DNA from: Balanoglossus misakiensis
Taxonomy: Eukaryota; Hemichordata
Assembly (NCBI GenBank): GCA_040954595.2
Contig: CM082594.2
Location: 6,696,001-6,760,000, forward strand
Length of the DNA: 64,000 bases
Reading direction: 5' to 3'
Shown here: positions 30,301-45,300 of the stretch, in pieces
How positions within the stretch are numbered: the first letter of the stretch is position 1
Layout: each line of letters opens with the position of its first letter
The notes under the pieces: model-generated
Databases searched by the model: none
Told to the model about the DNA's origin: nothing
Seen by the model: only the letters and a program-made list of their open reading frames with translations
Made by a program: the position numbers and the translations under genes

Positions 30301-33300
30301 CTACTGTATCAACACCAGAAGTGACTTCTGTGCAGTCTACTGAAACACAAGGCCCTACTACAACATTTGTTCCTGGAACAACAGTGACTCCAGGGACAAC
30401 AATAACTGAAGCACCAGTAACAACTGTATCAACACCACAAGTGACGTCTGTGCAGTCTACTGAAACACAAGGTCCTACTACAACATTTGTTCCTGGAACA
30501 ACAGTGACTCCAGGGACAACGGTAACTGAAGCACCTGTAACTACTGTATCAACACCACAAGTGACTTCTGTGCAATCTACTGAAACACAAGGCCCTACTA
30601 CAACATTTGTTCCTGGAACAACAGTGACTCCAGGGACAACGGTAACTGACGCACCAGTAACAACTGTATCAACACCAAAAGTGACTTCTGTGCAGTCGAC
30701 AGAAACACAAGGCCCTACAACAACACTTGCTCCTGGAACAACATTGACTCCAGGGACAACAGTAACTGAAGCACCAGTAACAACTGTATCAACACCAGAA
30801 GTGACTTCTGTGCAGTCTACTGAAACACAAGGCCCTACAACAACACTTGCTCCTGGAACAACATTGACTCCAGGGACAACAGTAACTGAAGCACCAGTAA
30901 CAACTGTATCAACACCAGAAGTGACTTCTGTACAGTCTACTGAAACACAAGGCCCTACTACAACATTTGTTCCTGGGACAACAGTGACTCCAGGGACAAC
31001 GGTAACTGAAGCACCAGTAACAACTGTATCAACACTGGAAGTGACTTCTGTGCAGTCTACTGAAACACAAGGCCCTACTACAACATTTGTTCCTGGGACA
31101 ACAGTGACTCCAGGGACAACGGCAACTGAAGCACCAGTAACTACTGTATCAACACCAGAAGTGACTTCTGTGCAGTCTACTGAAACACAAGGCCCTACTA
31201 CAACATTTGTTCCTGGAACAACAGTGACTCCAGGGACAACGGTAACTGAAGCAACCGTAACTGCTGTATCAACACCAGAAGTGACTTCTGTGCAGTCTAC
31301 TGAAACACAAGGCCCTACTTCAACATTTGTTCCTGGAACAACAGTGACTCCAGGGACAACGGTAACTGAAGCACCCGTAACTACTGTATCAACACCAGAA
31401 GTGACTTCTGTGCAGTCTACTGAAACACAAGGCCCTACTACAACATTTGTTCCTGGAACAACAGTGACTCCAGGGACAACGGTAACTGAAGCACCCGTAA
31501 CTACTGTATCAACACCAGAAGTGACTTCTGTGCAGTCTACTGAAACACAAGGCCCTACTACAACATTTGTTCCTGGAACAACAGTGACTCCAGGGACAAC
31601 AGTAACTGCAACACCCGTAACTACTGTATCAACACCAAAAGTGACTTCTGTGCAGTCTACTGAAACACAAGGCCCTACTACAACATTTGTTCCTGGAACA
31701 ACAGTGACTCCAGGGACAACGGTAACTGAAGCACCCGTAACTACTGTATCAACACCAGAAGTGACTTCTGTGCAGTCTACTGAAACACAAGGCCCTACTA
31801 CAACATTTGTTCCTGGGACAACAGTGACTCCAGGGACAACGGCAACTGAAGCACCAGTAACTACTGTATCAACACCAGAAGTGACTTCTGTGCAGTCTAC
31901 TGAAACACAAGGCCCTACTACAACATTTGTTCCTGGAACAACAGTGACTCCAGGGACAACGGTAACTGAAGCAACCGTAACTGCTGTATCAACACCAGAA
32001 GTGACTTCTGTGCAGTCTACTGAAACACAAGGCCCTACTTCAACATTTGTTCCTGGAACAACAGTGACACCAGGGACAACGGTAACTGAAGCACCCGTAA
32101 CTACTGTATCAACACCAGAAGTGACTTCTGTGCAGTCTACTGAAACACAAGGCCCTACTTCAACATTTGTTCCTGGAACAACAGTGACTCCAGGGACAAC
32201 AGTAACTGCAACACCCGTAACTACTGTATCAACACCAAAAGTGACTTCTGTGCAGTCGACAGAAACACAAGGCCCTACTTCAACATTTGTTCCTGGAACA
32301 ACAGTGACTCCAGGGACAACAATAACTGAAGAACCAGTTACAACTGTATCAACACCAAAAGTGACTTCTGTGCAATCGACAGAAACACAAGGCCCTACAA
32401 CAACATTTGTTCCTGGAACAACAGTGACTCCAGGGACAACGGTAACTGAAGCACCCGTAACTACTGTATCAACACTGGAAGTGACTTCTGTGCAGTCTAC
32501 TGAAACACAAGGCCCTACTACAACATTTGTTCCTGGAACAACAGTGACTCCAGGGACAACGGTAACTAAAGCACCAGTAACTACTGTATCAACACCAGAA
32601 GTGACTTCTGTGCAGTCTACTGAAACACAAGGCCCTACTACAACATTTGTTCCTGGAACAACGGTTACTCCAGGGACAACGGTAACTGAACCACCCGTAA
32701 CTACTGTATCAACACCAGAAGTGACTTCTGTGCAGTCTACTGAAACACAAGGCCCAACTACAACATTTGTTCCTGGAACGACAGTGACTCCAGGGACAAC
32801 GGTAACTGAAGCACCCGTAACTACTGTTTCAACACCAGAAGTGACTTCTGTGCAGTCTACTGAAACACAAGGCCCTACAACAACACTTGCTCCTGCAACA
32901 ACAGTGACTCCAGGGACAACGGTAACTGAAGCACCTGTAACTACTGTATCAACACCACAAGTGACTTCTGTGCAGTCTACTGAAACACAAGGCCCTACTA
33001 CAACATTTGTTCCTGGAACAACAGTGACTCCAGGGACAACGGTAACTGACGCACCAGTAACAACTGTATCAACACCAAAAGTGACTTCTGTGCAGTCGAC
33101 AGAAACACAAGGCCCTACAACAACACTTGCTCCTGGAACAACATTGACTCCAGGGACAACAGTAACTGAAGCACCAGTAACAACTGTATCAACACCACAA
33201 GTGACTTCTGTGCAGTCTACTGAAACACAAGGCCCTACTACAACATTTGTTCCTGGAACAACATTGACTCCAGGGACAACAGTAACTGAAGCACCAGTAA

Positions 33301-36300
33301 CAACTGTATCAACACCAGAAGTGACTTCTGTGCAGTCTACTGAAACACAAGGCCCTACAACAACACTTGCTCCTGGAACAACATTGACTCCAGGGACAAC
33401 AGTAACTGAAGCACCAGTAACAACTGTATCAACACCAGAAGTGACTTCTGTGCAGTCTACTGAAACACAAGGCCCTACTACAACATTTGTTCCTGGAACA
33501 ACAGTGACTCCAGGGACAACGGTAACTGACGCACCAGTAACAACTGTATCAACACCAAAAGTGTCTTCTGTGCAGTCGACAGAAACAAAAGGCCCTACAA
33601 CAACACTTGCTCCTGGAACAACATTGACTCCAGGGACAACAGTAACTGAAGCACCTGTAACTACTGTATCAACACCACAAGTGACTTCTGTGCAGTCTAC
33701 TGAAACACAAGGCCCTACTACAACATTTGTTCCTGGAACAACAGTGACTCCGGGAACAACAGTAACTGAAGCACCAGTTACAACTATATCAACACCAGAA
33801 GTGACTTCTGTGCAGTCTACTGAAACACAAGGCCCTACAACAACACTTGCTCCTGGAACAACATTGACTCCAGGGACAACAGTAACTGAAGCACCAGTAA
33901 CAACTATATCAACACCAGAAGTGACTTCTGTGCAGTCTACTGAAACACAAGGCCCTACAACAACACTTGCTCCTGGAACAACATTGACTCCAGGGACAAC
34001 AGTAACTGAAGCACCAGTAACAACTGTATCAACACCAGAAGTGACTTCTGTGCAGTCTACTGAAACACAAGGCCCTACAACAACACTTGCTCCTGCAACA
34101 ACATTGACTCCAGGGACAACAGTAACTGTATCACCAGTAACAACTGTATCAACTCCAGAAGTGACTTCTGTGCAGTCTACAGAAACACAAGGCCCTACAA
34201 CAACACTTGCTCCTGCAACAACATTGACTCCAGGGACAACGGTAACTGTATCACCAGTAACAACTGTATCAACTCCAGAAGTGACTTCTGTGCAATCTAC
34301 AGAAACACAAGGCCTCACAACACTACTTGCTCCTGGAACAACATTGACTCCAGGGACAACAGTAACTGAAGCACCAGTAACAACTGTATCAACACCAAAA
34401 GTGACTTCTGTGCAGTCTACAGAAACACAAGGCCCTACAACAACACTTGCTCCTGGAACAACATTGACTCCAGGGACAACAGTGACTGAATCACCAGTTA
34501 CAACTGTATCAACACCAAAAGTGACTTCTGTGCAGTCTACAGAAACACAAGGCCCTACAACAACACTTGCTCCTGCAACAACAGTGACTCCAGGAACAAC
34601 AGTAACTGACGCACCAGTAACAACTGTATCAACACCAAAAGTGACTTCTGTGCAGTCTACAGAAACACAAGGCCCTACAACAACATTTGCTCCTTTAACA
34701 ACAGTGACTGCAGGGACAACGGTAACTGTATCACCAGTAACAACTGTATCAACACCAGAAGTGACTTCTGTGCAGTCTACTGAAACACAAGGCCCTACAA
34801 CAACACTTGCTCCTGGAACATCAGTGACTCTGGGGACAACAGTAACTGTATCACCAGTAACAACTGTATCAACTCCAGAAGTGACTTCTGTGCAGTCTAC
34901 TGAAACACAAGGCCCTACAACAACACTTGCTCCTGGAACAACATTGACTGCAGGGACAACAGCAACTGAAGCACCAGTAACAACTGTATCAACACCAAAA
35001 GTGACTTCTGTGCAGTCTACTGAAACACAAGGCCCTACAACAACACTTGCTCCTGGAACTACAGTGACTCCAGGGACAACAATAACTGAAGCACCAGTAA
35101 CAACTGTATCAACACCAAAAGTGACTTCTGTACAGTCTACAGAAACACAAGGCCCTACAACAACACTTGCTCCTGGAACAACAGTGACTCAAGGGACAAC
35201 AGTAACTGAAGCACCAGTAACAACTGTATCAACACCAAAAGTGACTTCTGTACAGTCTACAGAAACACAAGGCCCTACAACAACACTTGATCCTGGAACA
35301 ACAGTGACTCCAGGGACAACAGTAACTGAAGCACCAGTAACAACTGTATCAACACCACAAGTGACTTCGGTGCAGTCTACAGAAACACAAGGCCCTACAA
35401 CAACACTTGCTCCTGCAACAACATTGACTGCAGGGACAACAGTAACTGAAGCACCAGTAACAACTGTATCAACACCAAAAGTGACTTCTGTGCAGTCTAC
35501 AGAGACACAAGGCCCTACAACAACACTTGCTCCTGGAACAACAGTGACTCCAGGGACAACAGTAACTGAAGCACCAGTAACAACTGTATCAACACCAGAA
35601 GTGACTTCTGTGCAGTCGACAGAAACACAAGGCCCTACAACAACACTTGCTCCTGCAACAACATTGACTCCAGGGACAACAGTGACTGAAGCACCAGTAA
35701 CAACTGTATCAACACCAAAAGTGACTTCTGTGCAGTCTACTGAAACACAAGGCCCTACAACAACACTTGCTCCTGGAACTACAGTGACTCCAGGGACAAC
35801 AATAACTGAAGCACCAGTAACAACTGTATCAACACCAAAAGTGACTTCTGTACAGTCTACAGAAACACAAGGCCCTACAACAACACTTGCTCCTGGAACA
35901 ACAGTGACTCAAGGGACAACAGTAACTGAAGCACCAGTAACAACTGTATCAACACCAAAAGTGACTTCTGTACAGTCTACAGAAACACAAGGCCCTACAA
36001 CAACACTTGATCCTGGAACAACAGTGACTCCAGGGACAACAGTAACTGAAGCACCAGTAACAACTGTATCAACACCACAAGTGACTTCGGTGCAGTCTAC
36101 AGAAACACAAGGCCCTACAACAACACTTGCTCCTGCAACAACATTGACTGCAGGGACAACAGTAACTGAAGCACCAGTAACAACTGTATCAACACCAAAA
36201 GTGACTTCTGTGCAGTCTACAGAGACACAAGGCCCTACAACAACACTTGCTCCTGGAACAACAGTGACTCCAGGGACAACAGTAACTGAAGCACCAGTAA

Positions 36301-39300
36301 CAACTGTATCAACACCAGAAGTGACTTCTGTGCAGTCGACAGAAACACAAGGCCCTACAACAACACTTGCTCCTGCAACAACATTGACTCCAGGGACAAC
36401 AGTGACTGAAGCACCAGTAACAACTGTATCAACACCAAAAGTGACTTCTGTGCAGTCGACAGAAACACAAGGCCCTACAACAACACTTGCTCCTGGAACA
36501 ACACTGACTCCAGGGACGACAGTAACTGAAACACCAGTAACAACTGTAGCTCAAGTATCACTGGTGTCAACAACACAGTCACTGACATCGTTAAATACAG
36601 CCACAGGTAAGCTACTTCAAAGACCCTAAGTAATATATTGAACAGTGCAGGTGTTTATTTAACATTTTCCAGTTGGTGAAAAGCAAATAAACTGGGACCC
36701 AACATCAAGACCATTGATGATTTTTCATTATTGAGGAAGATGAGTTTATTCTTAATAGGTAGATTATAGACTGGTCATGAGAAATTATATACTAGGTAAT
36801 CTTGTGTTATCAATATCTTGGTGCCACATTTTCAGAAAAATTCTTTTAAACTTGATTATACAGATGATGTCTACTGTTGACAATTTTATTTCCTGTGATA
36901 ATTGCCCATGTGTTCATGCCAATAGAATTTGCCAAAACATTGTTTAGTTTTGATTATAGTCAACATTTTTGGTCTGAATTTTATGCAAGGCAGAATCCAA
37001 ATACAAAAAAAATATTTTACCTTCAAACAACTGCAGTCACGTAATGTGTGAAATAACTGCCTGCTCTTAATGTGCGAGTGATGGTCGATGTAGCTGGCAT
37101 TGACAAGATTATGCCAACAAAGCATTAGGACCATCATGACAAGATTGCTTTATACAATCACATACACTGCACTGCCACTCTTTCCACCTACGTGCGTTAT
37201 TGCAGCGAGCCATCCTGCGTTTAGTTTATGCGTCTCTACACTTAGATGTGCAAAGCAAGCAGAAGATCAATTTCTCACTCATATATGAAGTTATTTATTA
37301 CCCACTATTTTATTTATGCAAAATTTCGAACAAAAATGTCTCAGTGAGAAATTGAATATCTGCTTTTGCATAGCGTTGTGTGTGCATTTTGCATTTTGCG
37401 AATAGGAACATAGAGCGCTTCTGTAGTTAGCAGCATGATACCGTATTAGTGCACAGCGTTGTGTTGCCTTACACTCGTTCCAAAACACGTCGCTAAGTGT
37501 TTGCACAGTAATGGATAATCACCTTTTGCTCAAGTCGGTTGACTTTACTTGGGTAAGTACCAAAACATATATACATTTGTACTCTGCACAGTTTAGTTCT
37601 ATGATGTGAATTTTAATTCAAGTACATGTAAATGGATAATTAGATCATAGTATGATATTTATTGTCATCACAAAACTATTCATTGTATCCAATAGCAACT
37701 TAATTGGGAACTAAATACATATAAACTTAAAATGCAATAACAGCAATATTTTGAAACTCATAATGCTCAGTAAGTATCAAGAAATTTAAAGAAATGTGTC
37801 TCCTGTTAATTGAAAATTATACCAATTCACATCAAAGTCACAAGTAACACATTTTGACCACTTTATGTTTTAGGTTTATCAAAAACACTGACAGGTTCAT
37901 CAATCTCAGGTAAATACACACCAACCACACGTATGTTCATTCCAGTTGCTTCATGCAAAACAACAAGGGTGTAGATGGCATCAACAAGGCGGGAGGGTAC
38001 CCCTTTGTTGATGGCAATCAGAAAACACTGACATGTAACAAATTTCCTAGCTGTACCTAACAACAACTGAAACACATTTCATAACTCGTGGAATTTATGC
38101 TTCAGACCTGCTGAACCCACATACAGAATGTATGATAAGAATATTAGCAGTAAATAAAGATTTCATACCAAAATGTTACTAGACATACTGCACTCTCGGC
38201 TATTCTAAAGCTTGATAGCAAAATAAACGTGATGTCTATATTTCATTGACAAATAGCTCACAATGAATACACAGAATACAATTTTTACTATAAAAAAGGT
38301 ATGAACATTCAATTCATGAGTATAGGCGAATTTATTCCTGATAAAATATGACATAACAATTTACTTAGGGAAACTTTACTGATTTAAAGAACACATTAGT
38401 TCTTAAATATCATATTTTACTGAAAGTATCCTTCAACAACGCATTTTTATCATAAAATGTTTCCATCATAATATGTGGTTTCTCTTATATTTCAACAGTA
38501 ACAGCAGCACCAGTAACACCTGAATCAACACCAGAAGTGACTTCTGTGCAGTCGACAGAAACACAAGGACCTACAACAACACTTGCTCCTGGAACAACAG
38601 TGTCTCCAGGGACAACAGTAACTGAAGCACCAGTAACAACTGTATCAACACCAAAAGTGACTTCTGTACAGTCTACCGAAACACAAGGCCCTACAACAAC
38701 ACTTGCTCCTGGAACAACATTGACTCCAGGGACAACAGTAACTGCAGCACCAGTAACAACTGTATCAACACCAAAAGTGTCTTCTGTGCAGTCGACAGAA
38801 ACACCAGGACCTACAACAACACTTGTTCCTGGAACAAAAGTGACTCCAGGGACAACAGTAACTGAAGCACCAGTAACAACTGTATCAACACCAAAAGTGA
38901 CTTCTGTGCAGTCTACAGAAACACAAGGCCCTACAACAACACTTGGTCCGAGAACAACAGTGACTCCAGGGACAACAGTTACTCAAGCACCAGTAACAAC
39001 TGTATCAACACCAAAAGTGACTTCTGTGCAGTCTACAGAAACACATGGCCCTACAACAACACTTGCTCCTGGAACAACAGTGTCTCCAGGGACAACAGTA
39101 ACTGAAGCACCAGTAACAACTGTATCAACACCAAAAGTGACTTCTGTGCAGTCTACAGAAACACAAGGCCCTACAACAACACTTGCTCCTGGAACAACAT
39201 TGACTGCAGGGACAACAATAACTGAAGCACCAGTAACAACTGTATCAACGCCAAAAGTGACTTCTGTGCAGTCGACAGAAACACAAGGCCCTACAACAAC

Positions 39301-42300
39301 ACTTGCTCCTGGAACAACAGTGACTCCGGGGACAACAGTAACTGAATCACCAGTAACAACTGTATCAACACCAAAAGTGACTTCTGTGCAGTCGACAGAA
39401 ACACAAGGCCCTACAACAACACTTGCTCCTAGAACAAGAGTGACTCCAGGGACAACAGTTACTCAAGCACCAGTAACAACTGTATCAACACCAAAAGTGA
39501 CTTCTGTGCAGTCGACAGAAACACAAGGCCCTACAACAACACTTGCTCCTGCAACAACAGTGACTCCAGGGACAACAGTTACTCAAGCACCAGTAACAAC
39601 TGTATCAACACCAAAAGTGACTTCTTTGCAGTCTACAGAAACAAAAGTTCCTACAACAACACTTGCTCCTGGAACAACAGTGACTCCAGGGACAACAATA
39701 ACTGAAGAACCAGTAACAACTGTATCAACACCAAAAGTGACTTCTGTGCAGTCTACAGAAACACAAGGCCCTACAACAACATTTGCTCCTGGAACAACAG
39801 TGACTCCAGGAACAACAGTAACTGAAGCACCAGTAACAACTGTATCAACACCAGAAGTGACTTCTGTGCAGTCGACAGAAACACAAGGCCCTACTACAAC
39901 ATTTGCTCCTGGAACAACAGTGACTCCAGGAACAACAGTAACTGAAGCACCAGTAACAACTGTATCAACACCAGAAGTGACTTCTGTGCAGTCTACAGAA
40001 ACACAAGGCCCTACTACAACATTTGCTCCTGGAACAACAGTGACTCCAGGAACAACAGTAACTGAAGCACCAGTAACAACTGTATCAACACCAGAAGTGA
40101 CTTCTGTGCAGTCGACAGAAACACAAGGCCCTACAACAACACTTGCTCCTGGAACAACAGTGACTCCAGGGACAACAGTAACTGAAGCACCAGTAACAAC
40201 TGTATCAACACCAAAAATGACTTCTGTACAGTCGACAGAAACACAAGGCCCTACAACAACACTTGCTCCTAGAACAAGAGTGACTCCGGGGACAACAGTA
40301 ACTGAAGCACCAGTAACAACTGTATCAGCACCAGAAGTGACTTCTGTGCAGTCTACAGAAACACATGGCCCTACAACAACACTTGCTCCTGGAACAACAG
40401 TGACTCCAGGGACAACAGTAACTGAAGCACCAGTAACAACTGTATCAACACCAAAAGTGACTTCTGTGCAGTCTACAGAAACACAAGGCCCTACAACAAC
40501 ACTTGCTCCTGGAACAACAGTGACTCCAGGGACAACATTAACTGAAGCACCAGTAACAACTGTATCAACACCAAAAGTGACTTCTGTGCAGTCGACAGAA
40601 ACACAAGGCCCTACAACAACACTTGCTCCTGGAACAACATTGACTCCAGGGACAACAGTAACTGAAGCACCAGTAACAACTGTATCAACACCAAAAGTGA
40701 CTTCTGTGCAGTCGGCAGAAACACAAGGCCCTACAACAACACTTGCTCCTGGAACAACATTGACTCCAGGGACAACAGTAACTGAAGCACCAGTAACAAC
40801 TGTATCAAAACCAAAAGTGACTTCTGTGCAGTCGACAGAAACACAAGGCCCTACAACAACACTTGCTCCTGCAACAACAGTGACTCCAGGGACAACAGTT
40901 ACTCAAGCACCAGTAACAACTGTATCAACACCAAAAGTGACTTCTGTGCAGTCGACAGAAACACAAGGCCCTACAACATCACTTGCTCCTGGAACAACAG
41001 TGACTCCAGGGACAACAGTAACTGAAGCACCAGTAACAACTGTATCAACACCAGAAGTGACTTCTGTGCAGTCTACTGAAACACAAGGCCCTACAACAAC
41101 ACTTGCTCCTGCAACAACAGTGACTCCAGGGACAACGGTAACTGTATCACCAGTAACAACTGTATCAACTCCAGAAGTGACTTCTGTGCAGTCTACAGAA
41201 ACACAAGGCCCTACAACAACACTTGCTCCCGGAACAACAGTGACTCCAGGGACAACAGTAACTGAAGCACCAGTAACAACTGTATCAACACCAAAAGTGA
41301 CTTCTGTGCAGTCGACAGAAACACAAGGCCCTACAACAACACTTGCTCCTGCAACAACAGTGACTCCAGGGACAACAGTTACTCAAGCACCAGTAACAAC
41401 TGTATCAACACCAAAAGTGACTTCTGTGCAGTCAACAGAAACACAAGGCCCTACAACAACACTTGCTCCTGGAACAACAGTGACTCCAGGGACAACAGTA
41501 ACTGCAGCACCAGTAACATCTGTATCAACACCAAAAGTGACTTCTGTGCAGTCTACAGAAACACATGGCCCTACAACAACACTTGCTCCTGGAACAACAG
41601 TGTCTCCAGGGACAACAGTAACTGAAGCACCAGTAACAACTGTATCAACACCAAAAGTGTCTTCTGTGCAGTCGACAGAAACACCAGGACCTACAACAAC
41701 ACTTGTTCCTGGAACAAAAGTGACTCCAGGGACAACAGTAACTGAAGCACCAGTAACAACTGTATCAACACCAAAAGTGACTTCTGTGCAGTCTACAGAA
41801 ACACAAGGCCCTACAACAACACTTGGTCCGAGAACAACAGTGACTCCAGGGACAACAGTTACTCAAGCACCAGTAACAACTGTATCAACACCAAAAGTGA
41901 CTTCTGTGCAGTCTACAGAAACACATGGCCCTACAACAACACTTGCTCCTGGAACAACAGTGTCTCCAGGGACAACAGTAACTGAAGCACCAGTAACAAC
42001 TGTATCAACACCAAAAGTGACTTCTGTGCAGTCTACAGAAACACAAGGCCCTACAACAACACTTGCTCCTGGAACAACATTGACTGCAGGGACAACAATA
42101 ACTGAAGCACCAGTAACAACTGTATCAACGCCAAAAGTGACTTCTGTGCAGTCGACAGAAACACAAGGCCCTACAACAACACTTGCTCCTGGAACAACAG
42201 TGACTCCGGGGACAACAGTAACTGAATCACCAGTAACAACTGTATCAACACCAAAAGTGACTTCTGTGCAGTCGACAGAAACACAAGGCCCTACAACAAC

Positions 42301-45300
42301 ACTTGCTCCTAGAACAAGAGTGACTCCAGGGACAACAGTTACTCAAGCACCAGTAACAACTGTATCAACACCAAAAGTGACTTCTGTGCAGTCGACAGAA
42401 ACACAAGGCCCTACAACAACACTTGCTCCTGCAACAACAGTGACTCCAGGGACAACAGTTACTCAAGCACCAGTAACAACTGTATCAACACCAAAAGTGA
42501 CTTCTTTGCAGTCTACAGAAACAAAAGTTCCTACAACAACACTTGCTCCTGGAACAACAGTGACTCCAGGGACAACAATAACTGAAGAACCAGTAACAAC
42601 TGTATCAACACCAAAAGTGACTTCTGTGCAGTCTACAGAAACACAAGGCCCTACAACAACATTTGCTCCTGGAACAACAGTGACTCCAGGAACAACAGTA
42701 ACTGAAGCACCAGTAACAACTGTATCAACACCAGAAGTGACTTCTGTGCAGTCGACAGAAACACAAGGCCCTACTACAACATTTGCTCCTGGAACAACAG
42801 TGACTCCAGGAACAACAGTAACTGAAGCACCAGTAACAACTGTATCAACACCAGAAGTGACTTCTGTGCAGTCTACAGAAACACAAGGCCCTACTACAAC
42901 ATTTGCTCCTGGAACAACAGTGACTCCAGGAACAACAGTAACTGAAGCACCAGTAACAACTGTATCAACACCAGAAGTGACTTCTGTGCAGTCGACAGAA
43001 ACACAAGGCCCTACAACAACACTTGCTCCTGGAACAACAGTGACTCCAGGGACAACAGTAACTGAAGCACCAGTAACAACTGTATCAACACCAAAAATGA
43101 CTTCTGTACAGTCGACAGAAACACAAGGCCCTACAACAACACTTGCTCCTAGAACAAGAGTGACTCCGGGGACAACAGTAACTGAAGCACCAGTAACAAC
43201 TGTATCAGCACCAGAAGTGACTTCTGTGCAGTCTACAGAAACACATGGCCCTACAACAACACTTGCTCCTGGAACAACAGTGACTCCAGGGACAACAGTA
43301 ACTGAAGCACCAGTAACAACTGTATCAACACCAAAAGTGACTTCTGTGCAGTCTACAGAAACACAAGGCCCTACAACAACACTTGCTCCTGGAACAACAG
43401 TGACTCCAGGGACAACATTAACTGAAGCACCAGTAACAACTGTATCAACACCAAAAGTGACTTCTGTGCAGTCGACAGAAACACAAGGCCCTACAACAAC
43501 ACTTGCTCCTGGAACAACATTGACTCCAGGGACAACAGTAACTGAAGCACCAGTAACAACTGTATCAACACCAAAAGTGACTTCTGTGCAGTCGGCAGAA
43601 ACACAAGGCCCTACAACAACACTTGCTCCTGGAACAACATTGACTCCAGGGACAACAGTAACTGAAGCACCAGTAACAACTGTATCAAAACCAAAAGTGA
43701 CTTCTGTGCAGTCGACAGAAACACAAGGCCCTACAACAACACTTGCTCCTGCAACAACAGTGACTCCAGGGACAACAGTTACTCAAGCACCAGTAACAAC
43801 TGTATCAACACCAAAAGTGACTTCTGTGCAGTCGACAGAAACACAAGGCCCTACAACATCACTTGCTCCTGGAACAACAGTGACTCCAGGGACAACAGTA
43901 ACTGAAGCACCAGTAACAACTGTATCAACACCAGAAGTGACTTCTGTGCAGTCTACTGAAACACAAGGCCCTACAACAACACTTGCTCCTGCAACAACAG
44001 TGACTCCAGGGACAACGGTAACTGTATCACCAGTAACAACTGTATCAACTCCAGAAGTGACTTCTGTGCAGTCTACAGAAACACAAGGCCCTACAACAAC
44101 ACTTGCTCCCGGAACAACAGTGACTCCAGGGACAACAGTAACTGAAGCACCAGTAACAACTGTATCAACACCAAAAGTGACTTCTGTGCAGTCGACAGAA
44201 ACACAAGGCCCTACAACAACACTTGCTCCTGCAACAACAGTGACTCCAGGGACAACAGTTACTCAAGCACCAGTAACAACTGTATCAACACCAAAAGTGA
44301 CTTCTGTGCAGTCAACAGAAACACAAGGCCCTACAACAACACTTGCTCCTGGAACAACAGTGACTCCAGGGACAACAGTAACTGCAGCACCAGTAACATC
44401 TGTATCAACACCAAAAGTGACTTCTGTGCAGTCGACAGAAACACAAGGCCCTACAACATCACTTGCTCCTGGAACAACAGTGACTCCAGGGACAACAGTA
44501 ACTGAAGCACCAGTAACAACTGTATCAACACCAGAAGTGACTTCTGTGCAGTCTACTGAAACACAAGGCCCTACAACAACACTTGCTCCTGCAACAACAG
44601 TGACTCCAGGGACAACGGTAACTGTACCACCAGTAACAACTGTATCAACTCCAGAAGTGACTTCTGTGCAGTCTACAGAAACACAAGGCCCTACAACAAC
44701 ACTTGCTCCCGGAACAACAGTGACTCCAGGGACAACAGTAACTGAAGCACCAGTAACAACTGTATCAACACCAAAAGTGACTTCTGTGCAGTCGACAGAA
44801 ACACAAGGCCCTACAACAACACTTGCTCCTGCAACAACAGTGACTCCAGGGACAACAGTTACTCAAGCACCAGTAACAACTGTATCAACACCAAAAGTGT
44901 CTTCTGTGCAGTCAACAGAAACACAAGGCCCTACAACAACACTTGCTCCTGCAACAACATTGACTCCAGGGACAACAGTAACTGAAGCACCAGTAACAAC
45001 TGTATCAACACCAAAAGTGACTTCTGTGCAGTCTACAGAAACACAAGGCCCTACAACAACACTTGCTCCTAGAACAACATTGACTCCAGGGACAACAGTA
45101 ACTGAAGCACCAGTAACAACTGTATCAACACCAAAAGTGACTTCTGTGCAGTCTACAAAAACACAAGGCCCTACAACAACACTTGTTCCTGGAACAACAT
45201 TGACTCCAGGGACAACAATAACTGAACCACCAGTAACAACTGTATCAACACCAAAAGTGACTTCTGTGCAGTCGACAGAAACACAAGGACCTACAACAAC

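Larger units (their letters stand above)
36607..38498 (+). other. Intron after giant exon 1 (1,892 bp), copy 1 of a repeated intron
   Basis: Donor gtaagc, acceptor atatttcaacag. It is homologous to the introns at 52365 and 62467 over most of its length: shared blocks include ttatttcctgtgat, aagcattatgaccatcat-like sequence, gcgttgcgtgtgcatttt-like sequence and the ATG island at 37511. Also present are an imperfect inverted repeat (37250-37281 with 37339-37370) and a protein-like minus-strand stretch (37863-38075). The homology shows the giant exon and its intron were duplicated together. Confidence 0.75.

Noticed and set aside
25085-34318. Minus-strand open frame of 3,077 codons over giant exon 1
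   Set aside because: It is the shadow of a stop-free 120-bp repeat with a period divisible by three. It crosses the plus-strand exon boundary, lacks domain features and repeats the complement of the mucin unit.
38270-38320. Possible TATA-like sequence (actataaaaaagg) before giant exon 2 as an internal promoter
   Set aside because: Such strings are expected by chance in AT-rich introns, and giant exon 2 has a normal acceptor in phase 1 with the preceding exon.
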